DNA from: Macrolepiota albuminosa
Taxonomy: Eukaryota > Basidiomycota > Agaricomycetes > Agaricales > Agaricaceae
Length of the DNA stretch: 64,000 nt
Direction: 5' to 3'
NCBI GenBank assembly: GCA_027475525.1
Contig: JAMWFC010000058.1
Span: 558,001-622,000 of the forward strand
The notes beneath the pieces were generated by a model. That model was not told where the DNA came from. It ran no database searches and saw nothing but the letters and a program-made list of their open reading frames with translations. A program made the translations under genes and the position numbers. Below are positions 37,698-50,655 of the stretch, piece by piece; the stretch's first letter is position 1; each line of letters begins with the position of its first letter.

Positions 37698-39664
37698 TCA
37701 TGCGAATTTAGCCAAATGGGAGAGAGCTGGTAATGAAAAGCGTCTAAATTTCTTCTTGTTCGTGTCGATCTCTTCTGATTTCAAGCTAGTCGACTGCGCA
37801 GGCGATGTCTTGGGGATAGCCTCCATAGGCATTTCTTCTTCTTCAAGGGTCATATTAACGGTATTCAGGGGAGACTCTAGACCTTGGATGTCGTTTGATG
37901 CGATACCGCCTGAAATGGAAGATGAGCTAGTTGCGGCAAGGACTACAGCAGACCTTGGTCGTTGACGAGTGTGGGCGACTGCGACAATGGACGAACTGGG
38001 CTGAGAAGCCGAACGAGTGTTCGACAAGATTGAGAGGGAGAGTCGTCGTTTTGATTTTATTTCTTCAAGTGTTTTTGGTCGAGCTTCGATTTCAAGCGTC
38101 CTTACACTATCTTCAGCAAGGTCAGGATCGTCTATATGTTCATCTGTAATATGGGTTGGTGTGCGGTATGAACAACTAGAAGACGTGATTCGGATGACTG
38201 GAGGGCTCGTCAAAATGTGACTGCGGGGTGAAGACACTGAGTTCGAAGAGCAGGTTTGGGGCATGACAGATCTCTCTTGAGTGCGACAACCCTGATTGAT
38301 GGCCTGTCCGTCAGCTCGTGGTTGAGTGCAATTATTATGGGACATACAGAAAAGCCTGGAGGCAAAGGTAACAAATTGTTGCTTTCCATCCTCATGGGAA
38401 AATCCTCCATTCGCAAACCAGCTTCCGCCGATGCATCAACAATATCATTAGTAGACTTTTGGAAATGGTCTTGAGACCTCTCGGATCTGTCATTTGAGAT
38501 ACATCCTTCGTGTTTGGAGCTCGGAAAAGTAAAAAGAAGCTTCTTCATTTTTCTCCCTAGCGTTTTGAACCTGGCTACCATCACCGAGGATTTGGTCCTT
38601 CCACTACATTCCTGGTGAAGCCCTGATTCAGGCATTTCGGAAACAGAAGGTGGCGATACACTGGGAGGAGCGTTGATGATCGGATAATCGGGGTGGATGG
38701 AGATATCTGGTCCCCAGGACGACAATACTACTTCAGAAGCATACTCAACTGTGCTGGAATTGGCAATAGCCAGGTCGATTATGGGTGACTCTGGCGGTGG
38801 GGCTGTAATAAAAGGAGAAAGCGTGAGAGGAGGGGAGGGGAATTCCAGGCCGCCTATATCAGCTGTTCCGGTAACTTCTGACATGCTCGGTGTTGAAGAC
38901 GACAGCGAGGATTCTTGAGTGTTTGAGTTATCCCGTCCATGACGATGTACTGGAGAATTGCGGCTACTGATGTCTAGAATCGAGTTAAAGCTGCCCGGTA
39001 ATGATAAAGTCGTCAACATAGGGATAGTAGGTACTTCAAGCTCGGTCGAGGAATCATTATTGTTATGCAGATTGAAAGTGTCAAAAGGTTGAGACCGACT
39101 GGGATTCAGCATTGGTTCAGGCCAGAGGAACTCTTGGTCATACTCGATGCGTAGCGGCTCGAAGTCTCCGATTTGAGTATTGAAGGAAGTTTCCCAAGAA
39201 GGAAACGTTGAGAACTCTAGAGAAGGGCAGTGTCCTTGCTCGTGGTATGAGCGTCGACCGGGAGGAGGTTTGTTGGAAGACGTTGGAGACGAAAAAGAAA
39301 TAGGCGAAACGGGGTCTGGGGACGAATGCAAGGACCAGGAGGAACGGGAAAGGGATGCAGGGAAGTCAATCCGTGGTGGATTGTCTGCACTCTGCGTCAA
39401 GGGAGTAGAGGATGCTGGCGAGGACGTTGCGTAATCGTAAGCTGACGTCGAGGAGAATATGTTGCTAAGAGAATTGAGGGCATCACATATGCGAGGTTCA
39501 CAGCCAACAGGAGTAGATTGACTGCTCTCTTGTGCATTTTCATGCTTGGAAAACCGAACACGTCCCTTGGCTGGATTGGAACAAGATGTCATTATGGAGG
39601 CGTCCTGCAAGGACTTAGAGGATAAGGTAGTGAGGCGAGTCATATAGAGACGTACTTTAACCAT
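37698..39664 (-). CDS. Ser/Pro-rich protein of unknown function
   Basis: Two exons from ATG 39664 to the stop at 37698, with a 47-nt intron starting at GTATGTCCC after GFS. About 640 aa, almost entirely low complexity (Ser, Pro, Thr), with short ordered-looking islands (WETSFNTQIGDFEPLRIEYD, VARFKTLGRKMKKLLFTFP) and a C-terminal basic motif (KKKFRRFSLPALSHLAKF). The repeated RRxS-like sites (KRRLSLS, FRRFSLP) would suit basophilic kinases. No domain recognised. It could be a regulator or scaffold. Start and second ATG (MTRLTTL) are both possible. Confidence 0.6.
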
Positions 39665-40149
39665 CGAAAAGGACGTGTTGCACTCGAGCTACGGATACTC
39701 AGTTATTTCCGTATGATATTTTACAGACGAGACTTGCCTGAGTAGATCTGTTCAAGCTCGAAACATCGGAGGAAATTAAAATACTGTCTCTCAAATTTTG
39801 ATGAACTCTGAATGAGATACAGTCGTACAACACGTTTTACAGGCTTAGAAAAGCGACGGCGGACGTGATCAAGATGCAGGTATTGACTGGAAGTGAGCTA
39901 TGCGAGACAGCCAAGGAAAGTATCAGACCTCTGGTGAAGGGAGATGAGAACAGACGACGACTGAGCGCCTGGCGACGTGTGTCGAGGAATAAGCTTAATA
40001 CTGGCCCAAAGCTGAAGGCAGTCAAAACGCGCCGCAGGTCAAGTTCATGTCGCGTCGTGTTTGTGACATATTAGTGTCACAGAGTCCAATTATCATTCCA
40101 TGTCTATTCCACATAACCAGTATTTGTGGCATTTGAGTAAGAAGACTCC
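39665..40149. other. Intergenic region, no gene seen
   Basis: 485 bp upstream of the Ser/Pro-rich gene and downstream of the aminotransferase stop. A short minus-strand ORF at 39837-40025 has no support. Confidence 0.5.
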
Positions 40150-41687
<1,538 letters not shown>

Positions 41688-41857
41688 TGTCAAAATGCGA
41701 CGAAAGACGGAAACGTTTGGCGGCTACTTGCGGCTTGAAAACTTGTTTTTGATGAACACAAAAACTCCGGTCTTCCGGTGCGCACCTAACCTTAGATTAG
41801 GGCCTATCTCACCGGACTTTTTTCTTGACTCCATATCTGATCTCACCATCTACCCTA
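41688..41857. promoter_or_regulatory. Shared promoter region, AAT1 / DPS1
   Basis: Only 170 bp separate the two divergent start codons, so the two genes must share or overlap their promoters. No specific element recognised. Confidence 0.5.
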
Positions 41858-44005
41858 ATGGCCGACGCAGACCCAGGCGCTGTTCCAGAGCAGTAATTTT
41901 CTAACCAGCTGAATGCACCGATCTGTCTTGACGTGTTCTATAGACCGGCTGGCCCCTCCAAGAGCGAGTTGAAGAAACGTGCAAAGGCCGCAGAGAAAGA
42001 AAGAAAGGCCGCAGAGAGAGCAGCCAAGCAAGCCGAGATCGCTCAACAGCAGGCTGCAAATGAAGTTGTCAGTTCTTGTAATCAAATCGATCTTGCCGTT
42101 CCAAGCTCTAACGTCACTGGTAGGACTATTCCACTGAGTTTTACGGTAGTTTGCCTCTCCATCAATCGCAATCCCGCCCACGGCGCGAAAGGTCTCAAAT
42201 CTCGACCTTGTCATCTCGTGATGGGGAAACTGTTCTCATTCGTGCTCGTGTGCAGACGTCCCGCGCAAAAAGCAGCAAATTACTCTTTTTAAATCTTCGT
42301 CAACGCACTCACACCGTCCAGGCCGTCCTGATGGTTGACACAGAAAGAGTTTCGAAACAAATGGTCAAATGGGCTTCAGGCTTAGCGGATGAAAGCATCG
42401 TTCTTGTCGAAGGTCTTGTCAAGAAGAGCCCTACTCCCATCCAAGGTGCTACCATCAGCGACGTCGAGATCGATGTCAAACAGGTGAGGTCCTTGTCAAG
42501 AAGAGCCCTACTCCCATCCAAGGTGCTACCATCAGCGACGTCGAGATCGATGTCAAACAGGTGAGGTCCATGCATTTACATCCCTTTCAAAACTTGACTT
42601 TGCATTCGAACGGTAAAGATCCATCTGATCTCTGGAATCGATGGTCGTTTGCCATTCTCTCTCGAGGACGCCTCTCGACCGGAAGCTGAGATTGAATCTT
42701 CCGAGAATCAGTTCAATCGTGTTTTGATCGACACCCGGCTAAACAATAGAGTCGTCGATCTTCGTGTGAGCGAATCACATCACTGTCTAACCCTTTGACT
42801 GACTGGTCAGTAGACGCAAACCAATCAAGCAGTCTTCAGGATACAAGCCGCCATCGGAGACTTGTTCCGTGACTATTTAAGCAAACATGGATTCATTGAG
42901 ATACACAGCCCTAAACTACAAGGTGCTGCTACCGAATCTGGAGCATCAGTCTTCAAAGTCAGCTACTTCAAAGGTACGTTAACGTGGCTGCCGTTGGGTT
43001 TGGAAGTAACAATAACATCTATAGGCAATGCATATCTTGCCCAATCTCCGCAGCTGGCTAAACAAATGGCAATTGCTGCCGACTTTGAGCGCGTTTACGA
43101 GATTGGGCCTGTTTTTCGCGCCGAAGATTCGAATACTTACAGGCATATGACCGAGTTTATTGGACTTGATTTGGAGATGGCTGTTGAGGAACATTACCAC
43201 GAGGTCATGGAGACCCTTGATGGACTATTTTTGAGCATCTTCCGAGGTCTCAGGGACAAATATCAACACGAAATTGAGACAGTAGGAAAGCAATTCCCTG
43301 CGGAAGAATTCAAATGGAGGGAGGGCCCGGAAGGAACCTTGCGCTTGACTCATAGAGAGGCTGTTCAAATGCTGATTGACGATGGGGTGGAAATTGGGAG
43401 GGCCCGGAAGGAACCTTGCGCTTGACTCATAGAGAGGCTGTTCAAATGCTGATTGACGATGGGGTGGAAATTGGACCCACCGACGATATGAAGTGAGTCC
43501 TGAAATAAATCTAAGCCATGACAGCGACAATTGACTCCCTTTATAGCACCGAAAATGAGAAAAAACTCGGTCGTCTTGTAAAGGCTAAATATGACACCGA
43601 TTATTTCATTATCGACAAATTCCCTATGGAAATCCGGCCATTCTACACAATGCCTGATCCCGAGGACCCTGTACGTCTCACTCGAGTTCTGTGTTTACCT
43701 TGTTATCGCTAACTCATTCGGTGCTTCAGACCGTATCCAATTCATACGACTTCTTCATGCGGGGTGAAGAAATCCTGTCAGGTGCTCAGCGTATCCATGA
43801 TCCCAAGCTCCTCGTTGAGAAGATGCGGAGCAAGGGTGTCGACCCTGATAGCATGAAGAGCTACGTCGATGCGTTCCGGATGGGATGCACACCCCACGGT
43901 GGCGGCGGAATAGGGTTAGAGCGTGTTGTGATGCTTTTCTTGAAGCTGAACAACATCCGACGTGCATCATTGTTCCCGCGTGACCCAAAGCGACTGGATC
44001 CCTAG
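41858..44005 (+). CDS. DPS1: Cytosolic aspartyl-tRNA synthetase, interrupted in this sequence by two 77-bp duplications
   Basis: Class IIb synthetase. Exons are 41858-41892, 41944-42064, 42139-42483, 42619-42765, 42814-42973, 43025-43492, 43547-43670 and 43730-44005. The Lys-rich N-terminal helix ([19 protein letters not shown]) binds tRNA. An OB-fold anticodon domain follows; then motif 1 ([10 protein letters not shown]), the active-site [15 protein letters not shown] (motif 2) and [15 protein letters not shown] (motif 3). Exon 6 holds a 77-bp duplication that shifts the frame after IDDGVEIG; with one copy deleted all phases agree and the length is 532 aa. The other duplication spans the end of exon 3 and its donor, so splicing could still work. 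I regard the gene as intact and the breaks as assembly errors. Confidence 0.93.
42415..42568. repeat. Perfect 77-bp tandem duplication no. 3
   Basis: Copies are 42415-42491 and 42492-42568; one extra matching base makes the join ambiguous by 1 nt. They cover the last 69 bases of AspRS exon 3 plus the splice donor. Confidence 0.93.
43319..43472. repeat. Perfect 77-bp tandem duplication no. 4 (breaks AspRS frame)
   Basis: Copies 43319-43395 and 43396-43472 lie wholly within AspRS exon 6. Because 77 is not a multiple of 3, the second copy shifts the frame; removing it restores the expected phase at the next donor. Confidence 0.93.
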
Positions 44006-44432
44006 AGTTTACACATAGAATATATTCATAGTACTGTTGCTCGTCTACCCTTGAATTGAAATCCAGGAGTGTGTTTTGACAAATGATGGAGCTGTAATAG
44101 CAACCGAAAAGAAGCCCGGGAATAGATGATACCCCGTTTGACCAGTTTAACCTGAACGAAATTAGTTAGATCGAAGCGTTATTCGTTACATGCTTAGATA
44201 TATATATGCTTAAGAAGTGATACTTTAATCCCCCCCAATTAGTTAGATCGAAGCGTTATTCGTTACATGCTTAGATATATATATGCTTAAGAAGTGATAC
44301 TTTAATCCCCCCCTCTTTGCCCTCCTGCATGCTGCTGTTGCTACGGGCACTCGGACATACCGTAGTACCCCAGACGAACTTCAATATCTGTATACTCGGT
44401 CTTAACTACTCTCCAACGTCCTAGCGTCACCG
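44006..44432. other. Intergenic region containing duplication no. 5
   Basis: No gene seen between the AspRS stop and the next start; the main feature is the repeat at 44160-44313. Confidence 0.6.
44160..44313. repeat. Perfect 77-bp tandem duplication no. 5
   Basis: Copies 44160-44236 and 44237-44313, each ending in seven C. Intergenic. Exactly 77 bp with mismatches on both outer sides. Confidence 0.93.
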
Positions 44433-44972
44433 ATGACGATAGTTGGCTCTGACCCTGTAGGAAAGGACAACTCGCAGGGAGACGCAGGGCCCCAGGGCTT
44501 TGCTAATCAGCCTGGCCCTCACCGATATATTGGGATTGGAATGGTTGCCGGACTGGCATTCGTCATTCTCGTCTTATGGTTATCGTTTGGCCGGTGGCCG
44601 AGAAGGAAGATGCGAGAATGGGGGTGGTTGAAGACTGCGACGGAGTCCGAGGAGTCGTGTGCGACGGAAAAGCCAAGAGTCGTAGATGAAATTATATTGC
44701 CGAAGGAGCTTGAGAAGGTGAAGGCAAGGAGCAGCGGTGAGCATAAGGGCAGACGGCATGCAGTGGCGCCTTGGGAAGCTGAAATTGACTATCAAGTGGG
44801 CTGGGAGATGAAACAGCATACATACGACGAGGTGCGTCAACCTTTGCGTTCCGTGGTGTCTACCTTCGTTAATCATTGGCGCCACAGCATGGCCGAGTGG
44901 TTATTCCACCCGATCGGACAGATCACACGCCTACAGACCGACGGCCACGGCGCTTGCGTTCATGACGCTTGA
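44433..44972 (+). CDS. Small single-pass membrane protein of unknown function
   Basis: An uninterrupted 179-codon frame from ATG 44433. A short, Gly/Pro-rich N-terminus is followed by one clear transmembrane helix (IGIGMVAGLAFVILVLWLSF) with a basic inner side (GRWPRRKMREW), so the C-terminal 120 residues are probably cytoplasmic. These include a basic stretch (KARSSGEHKGRRHA) and a Trp/His-rich end. No signal peptide. No family recognised. Confidence 0.6.
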   Translation: MTIVGSDPVGKDNSQGDAGPQGFANQPGPHRYIGIGMVAGLAFVILVLWLSFGRWPRRKMREWGWLKTATESEESCATEKPRVVDEIILPKELEKVKARSSGEHKGRRHAVAPWEAEIDYQVGWEMKQHTYDEVRQPLRSVVSTFVNHWRHSMAEWLFHPIGQITRLQTDGHGACVHDA

Positions 44973-45200
44973 CAGCGGCTATTCAGAACAACTGTGGCTG
45001 GGCCAGCTTCTAGAAACTAAAAACTAACTTATTACTGGACAAACTTTGCGCTTGTAAACTCGAATACAAACTGTATCACAATGCTAATTCTGTTTAACAT
45101 CGTACATACTTAGAAGGATCATGGAAGAGTTCATGGGGTAAAATTCAATTTCATTAGTAAAGAGCTTCCGTGCCAATTCATCCATTGGGACTACGGGGTA
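44973..45200. other. Intergenic, convergent 3' regions
   Basis: 228 bp between the stops of the small membrane protein and the eisosome gene. No gene seen. Confidence 0.5.
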
Positions 45201-46954
45201 TCACAGATCCTGGTAAGAGGGTGGCAAGTCATCCTGATCTTTGTCTTTGTGAGTGCTGGATCCTGCACGTTCCCTTTCTTCTCGTTCGAGACGCTTCTTC
45301 TCTTCTTCAGCACTCTCAAAGTGAGAGGTCGAGACAGTGCCTGGAACCGGTGGTGCTGAAACAATTGGCTGAGAATAAGAAGCTTCGACTCTACGTTTTT
45401 CCTCTGCCACCGACGAAGTGTACCTAGACGTATCGACTGGAAGCTGGCCGTAGACGGGTGCCGTGTCATCACGAGGACCGGCGTTTGATGCTGCACGCCG
45501 AAGGTCATGAAGCGAACCGCTGGCAGGCCCTGGTCCCCCAGTACCAGCCGACACAGGAACACCGGTCTCGGCCAGCGTTGGAGTTATAGGAGCAAGTGCA
45601 GGCGACGGAGGTGAAGATCCTGGGATCGGTAAAGGCAAGGTAGCATTGGGCGGACTAGTCACTGGAATAGGCGATGGGGTCTGATTCAGATGAGCAGGAT
45701 CGATGGGAGACAAAGGGATTGTCTTATAAGCCCCGTGGGCCTCGGATGGTTTGAAAGTAGGAGGAGGCTGTGCACTGTGCATCTTGTAGTCACTTGGGGT
45801 TGTAGAAGGTGCAAATGCTGGACTGGAAATGCGTGTGGTATCCGAGTTGATACTTGAAAGTTCGTCTGCATGGCTTTCGCCAAAGCTGAGCGTGTCCGAC
45901 CTGTGAAGATCACCACTTAGTTGGGCTGGGAGGTTGATGTGACCGGTCTTGTAGTTATCAAGAGCACGCTGGAGAGAGGCGCGAGCTGCTCCGGTGGCTT
46001 GTGCCCCGGTGTATGGCTGATCAGGAGTCGGAGGAAGCGTAGGCAAGGCCCCAATAATAGGAGCCGATGCCTGGGATAGAAGGACTAATTTCTCACCGTA
46101 CTTCAGGATCGTTGAGTATTGGGCGCGATATGAAGACAGAATAAACGCACCTCTCTGAAGGCTTCCCATTTGAGTTTCTCACTCTCGCGTACGGCCTTGC
46201 GCTTCAAGAGTTCAATTTCCTTCTCTTGGGGTTGGTCGTCGAGCTCTGCCTTGTGAATCTGCTCCTTGAGTTCGGCCATCTTCTTCTCGTAGCCCCTTTG
46301 CTGTTCATGCTCTACTCGAGCGAGCTGGGACTGAAGAGTAGCACGAAAGTTGCGGCGAGGCGCAATGGCAGTCTCTGCATCGCGGAGCGCCTTGAGTGGC
46401 GCGCGAGCGGCATCGAGCTTGCTCGCCAACGAGCTCGCGAGGGATCCTTGGACAAAATTGATATATGCAAGCCTGTCAGTGACTGGAAAGGCATCTTGCT
46501 CGCCAACGAGCTCGCGAGGGATCCTTGGACAAAATTGATATATGCAAGCCTGTCAGTGACTGGAAAGGCATTAGTGTGATAAGGATGGGCAAGATCAAGC
46601 GATCGGATGACTGACCATCCATAAGATCTTGGGGCTCGGTTGGCCCCAGGTGTAGAGCTCTTTACTCTGGGACTTGGCATCGCGAGCAATGCTTTCAAAG
46701 TCGATCACTACACTCTTTTCGATGGTGATGATCTTCTGGACGGGCGAAGTAGCGCTGGAGAAGGGATGAGGGAGACATCATTGGGAAAAGGCGATGACGC
46801 ACGCATACTGCTGGCCAAAGACGCGTAACTGATTGGAGATTGCGCCAAAGGTGTGGGACTTGTGTTCGTCTGGGGTAGTTGGGCGGTGGGCGAGAGGAGT
46901 GGCGTTGATGGCGGACTGGGCCTTGTCTGCGAGGGAGGAAAGAAAGCCAGGCAT
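45201..46954 (-). CDS. PIL1: Eisosome core component, PIL1/LSP1 family (BAR-domain protein)
   Basis: Forms the membrane-bending coat under furrow-like plasma-membrane invaginations. Start MPGFLSSLADKAQSAINATP at 46954. The BAR-domain core has SHTFGAISNQLRVFGQQ, SIARDAKSQSKELYTWGQTEP, DRLAYINFVQGSLASS, APRRNFRATLQSQLARVE, and EKLVLLSQASAPIIGALP, all typical of Pil1/Lsp1. The C-terminal half is Ser/Pro-rich with a final DDLPPSYQDL. One 77-bp duplication (46418-46571) repeats an acceptor plus the exon start DRLAYINFVQGS; splicing to the nearer copy would give the normal protein. Head-to-tail with eIF4E. Confidence 0.93.
46418..46571. repeat. Perfect 77-bp tandem duplication no. 6
   Basis: Copies 46418-46494 and 46495-46571. 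It duplicates an intron end, acceptor and the first about 20 codons of an exon of the PIL1 gene. Confidence 0.93.
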
Positions 46955-47017
46955 GAAGGACTATGAAGGACACAAACAAGCAATTAACTTTACATCATAA
47001 ACAGGTGGCGGTGCTAT

Positions 47018-48112
47018 CTACACAACTATCTTTTTCGCATTCTTGCCCTTTTTCTCAGAGTCTTTGTGCGACATAAACTCCACCTCCGTCGCCAGCGACC
47101 CTCCAAGCCTCTGTCCCTCCTGGAACCCAAGCACACTCGTCTTGAAATGCCGTCCCACGCCCTCAATCCGCTCCCGCAGTGCATCGTCCTCGCCCGATGG
47201 TGCGAGCCGTGTCCAGATCGAAAGCCGGTAGAACTGTGGCCGCGCTGACAAAATCACTCCCGTAATCAACGACTTTGCTGCCTGTTCGGGCCCATCTGAG
47301 ATCACTGGCGACGGGTCAAATGTTTCTCCAATCGCAGCAAGCATCTGCACAGCAATGAGGCTAGTCAATCCCACTACAATTCCCACACGTACCGTGTACA
47401 ACCACATCCTGTCCACATTATTCCTGTTCTTGTCTCGGGGAAATTGGATACTCCATTTTCCTCCGTTTTTGTTGGCTTCGTCCTCCCAGGCCGGGATGAT
47501 GCCGTCCTACATTGCAATGTCAGGATTCATCTTAGAACACAGGTCAAAGATCCCAACCTTGAACAAGTAGTAATTGGCCTTTGTCGGCAGCTGCGACGGT
47601 GGTATTATGTTATTGTAGAGCCTAGCACTGATGAGCAAAGGAAGAAAACAGATTGATCTACTCACCCCCAGAATTCTTCGACGCTATCAAAACTGATAAC
47701 TGGCTTGATGTCTTCCATCCACCCTTGGGCCGCAGCGGTAACACTTGGGGTTTGTGGTAATGGGGTTTGCGGCAATGCAGAGATGGGAGTTTGAGGAAGA
47801 TTGCGGCCTTTTGTGGCAGGAGAGTCGAACCAAAGAGTCCAACGGGAAAATAGAGGATGCTGTGAACCCCGAAAATGAGCACTTGACAGCATACCCGTAG
47901 TAGCGCAGACGCACTTTGACATTAAAGTTAGTGGGATCGCTGAAGACAGTGCGGATGTTCTCGGCCTGAGAAACCATATCGACTTCCTGGATTTCTCCAG
48001 GCTCAAGGTTCTCGTCGGTCGTTGTAGTAGACGGCGTCTGATCGGCGGCCAAGGCAGAAGAGAGCGCGGCTCTCGAGGCTTGGAGGGCGGCACCAGTGAG
48101 AGATGAAGCCAT
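47018..48112 (-). CDS. eIF4E: Translation initiation factor eIF4E
   Basis: Cap-binding protein. The first exon (47915-48112) ends at NFNVK and joins HPLFSRWTLWFDSP in the next exon, which begins at 47859. Cap-stacking tryptophans are present: one in RWTLWF, one in FKDGIIPAWEDEANKNGGKW. DSVEEFWGLYNNIIPPSQLP is the eIF4G-binding side, and RMWLYTMLAAIGE follows. An acidic, Ser/Thr-rich N-terminus precedes the fold. There is a variable insert rich in PQTP between strands 1 and 2. The ANKNGGKW wording is close to the class II (4EHP-like) type although both tryptophans are of class I, so the subclass is open. The stop is at 47018. Confidence 0.92.
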
Positions 48113-48317
48113 GGAAAAGCAAAAATAGAGCAAAGAACTGCGGTTTCAACGGAACAGATAACAGAAAGGTTTTAAGAAACAAAGAGACGCAGAGACGGTG
48201 CTGTTTGCTGCCTCATTTTGTCAACAAATTCCGCGCACGTGATCGTCGGAGATTTCGTATCAGATAGTCAAGTCAACGTGACTTGCTTTCTTTTTCACTT
48301 GCGAGGTCGTTGAGCGC
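48113..48317. promoter_or_regulatory. Shared promoter region, eIF4E / MTM1
   Basis: 205 bp between divergent start codons. A CACGTGA motif lies at 48237-48243; the same motif occurs upstream of other genes here (25525, 25689), so it may be a common promoter element. Function not shown. Confidence 0.45.
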
Positions 48318-49468
48318 ATGGATGCATTTCATGCAAAGGTCGTTGCTGCGGCGACTGGCTCCACCGTCACCGCCCTCACCAGTGAGTATGCCCTTCTGTC
48401 CCTGTTCCCCGACTTACACAACCCCTAGTGACTCCTTTCGACGTCGTCAAGACCCGCCTTCAGACCCAGCCTGTCCAACCCAAGGTGCTTTTCCCTCGCC
48501 CTCCGTCCAATACATGTTGTCAACCAACAAAGGGGGCACTCTGCGCTCGCACCATGTCGTCCTTTGCTCGCCCCATCACCTCAGACGTCGTCTGTGTATG
48601 GGACCACGGGATGTTCAGGACCGAACGTGTGAACGGCTTCGCAGACGCTGTGCGCCACGTCTGGCGTGTCGAAGGTGTCCGTGGCCTGTGGAAAGGAGCC
48701 GGCACCTCTCTGTATGTACTCCATTGTCTTCTGTGTATCTACTGACTTTTCATCAGACTTATCGGTGTGCCATCGTCGACGTCATATATTCTCACCTACG
48801 ATCATCTCCTCAACGTGGTCCTTCCACCCATTCTCCCTCACCAACCCACCCTCCCCTTGTTCGCTGGAATTCTTGCACGCTCCGCTATAACCTCCATTGC
48901 TTCTCCCCTAGAATTAATACGCACTAACTTGCAATCGACTCCTCTCTCACCTCAAAATCCAAATACCCTTCGTTCTGTTCTGGCCTCGGTCCGCACACTC
49001 GTGAACAGCAGAGGCCTGCTTAGTCTGTGGCGGGGACTCGGTCCAACGCTTTGGCGTGACGTACCTTTCTCTGGTATATACTGGGCCAGTTATGAAGCCT
49101 GGAAAAGGGAGTTCAGCCGACGCGGACGGGACGGAGCATGGGTTGCCTTTATCTGTGGCGCCGTCAGTGGCACTTCTGCCGCCCTCATAACCTCCCCTTT
49201 TGATGTTCTCAAAACACGACGCCAAGCTCTAATAATGGCTCCTTCCTCCGGCCATGTGACCTCTTCGATACCTTTCCTACTAGGCATAATTCGGACAGAG
49301 GGAGCTTCCGCCCTCTTCGCAGGAACCATGCCTCGAATAGCAAAAATCGCTCCTGCTTGTGGCATTATGATTGCATGCTTTGAGGTCAGTTCTAACTGAA
49401 AAGTAGCTGCTCGGTGAGCGCTGATTGTTTTGTCACAGGGCATTGGGAGACTTCTGAAGCACCCTTGA
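48318..49468 (+). CDS. MTM1: Mitochondrial carrier, MTM1/SLC25A39-40 type
   Basis: Inner-membrane solute carrier; in this subfamily linked to glutathione transport and manganese/iron-sulfur homeostasis. Exons 48318-48381, 48429-48711, 48757-49384 and 49439-49468 give 334 aa. Three repeats carry the carrier signature: TPFDVVKTRLQ, SPLELIRTNLQ and SPFDVLKTRRQ, each with the Px[DE]xx[KR] form. CxxC-like cysteines after the first repeat (TCCQPTKGALCAR) resemble the loop of SLC25A39/40. The short last exon encodes GIGRLLKHP. Confidence 0.88.
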
Positions 49469-49591
49469 CCTCTCGATATCCATTTTCTAGATTCACCAAT
49501 TATCATTACGACCTCTAATGTAATCATACGTTATCATAGTGCATAGCAGTATTACCCCACCTGTATATATTGTCAAATATTGGATAGTCCA

Positions 49592-50644
49592 TCATCCAAG
49601 TCTATTCAATTGCCGGTTTGTAGCCGCCAGCTTCCCTCCAACCCTATCCACATCGCCCGACAAATCATCCAGGAGTTCAATTTGGGTCCCGATCTCGTTG
49701 CTGATAGCAATTCCCAAATGTTTCTGTCGTTGAAGGATTGCCGACAACTCGGAAAGTTGCTGGTCCTGTTCCTGCATCTGCACCTGCTGCATTGTAAAAA
49801 GCCCATGATTATCCAAGGGGCGCGTATGTTCCGTCTCCTTGGGTTGCGCACCAAAGACCCTCGTCACCGGCTTGAACGCATTTGCACCTAGCAACGCTTC
49901 CCGATCTGATTCTGGAACAGGCGCGTTTAACGTCCCAGCAGAGGGTCGCGAGGTCTGCCGCGCCACCGTTACCATCCGCGTGAGCTTCTCGTGGTCATCT
50001 CGCAGTCGTGCGGCGATGTCTGTGCGGCGTTGTAGTTCCCCTTCGCTCATCCCTGACAAACCAAGGTCTCTCAGCCCTTCCACCAGCGTTGATATTCGGG
50101 TGGAAATCCCAGCAAGTTTAGCCTTGGCGGCTACATTGGCCGCATGCGAACCTGCAATGTCGCCGCAATCTGATAGTGCGTCACGCTTGTTGATATCTGC
50201 ACGTACAGCCCGTATACGTGACTGCAGTTCTATGTGTTCGTCGAGCCAAGTAGACGCTGTGAATTGTGTGGGTGGTCCTATGCCTTGTCTACTGACAGGA
50301 ACTCCGAGAAAGTCTCTGAATGGGAAGCTTTCCCGCCATTGATCTTCTCTGGCACTGAGAATAGCCCGCAGGTAGTTCTCAAGCCCTGAGCGTCTCTCCT
50401 CAAGAAGTTTGGTGTCTTTGCGAGACCGTATAAATGCGAATTTGTGTTTCGGTGGAAGGGACGCTGGAGGTGGGGAACCAACCGTTTTGATGAGTTCGGT
50501 GTGTAGTTCGTCAAATTCGGAGTACCGCCTCCACATCTGCCATGATCTTACATGAGCTTGTATTTCTATACGATAAACAGTGTGCGGTTTGGGGGCGGAC
50601 CGTTCTTCATATCCACGAACGTACACTGCCTGGATGGCCGTCAT
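49592..50644 (-). CDS. VAM7: Vacuolar SNARE with PX domain (Vam7)
   Basis: Qc-SNARE of vacuole/endosome fusion. Single exon. The PX domain is at the N-terminus (AVYVRGYEERSAPKPHTVYR, RSWQMWRRYSEFDELHTEL, LPPKHKFAFI) and binds PI3P. The C-terminal SNARE motif contains GTQIELLDDLSGDVDRVGGKL, with the zero-layer Gln. There is no transmembrane segment, as in Vam7. I choose ATG 50644 (MTAIQAVYVRGYEE) because it starts right at the PX fold. The frame stays open further upstream (to 50710), but those codons lie in the 95-bp repeat shared with 51325-51419, probably retroelement DNA. The gene's own promoter may therefore have been displaced. Confidence 0.88.
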   Translation of the reverse strand: MTAIQAVYVRGYEERSAPKPHTVYRIEIQAHVRSWQMWRRYSEFDELHTELIKTVGSPPPASLPPKHKFAFIRSRKDTKLLEERRSGLENYLRAILSAREDQWRESFPFRDFLGVPVSRQGIGPPTQFTASTWLDEHIELQSRIRAVRADINKRDALSDCGDIAGSHAANVAAKAKLAGISTRISTLVEGLRDLGLSGMSEGELQRRTDIAARLRDDHEKLTRMVTVARQTSRPSAGTLNAPVPESDREALLGANAFKPVTRVFGAQPKETEHTRPLDNHGLFTMQQVQMQEQDQQLSELSAILQRQKHLGIAISNEIGTQIELLDDLSGDVDRVGGKLAATNRQLNRLG

Positions 50645-50655
50645 AATAACAAGGG

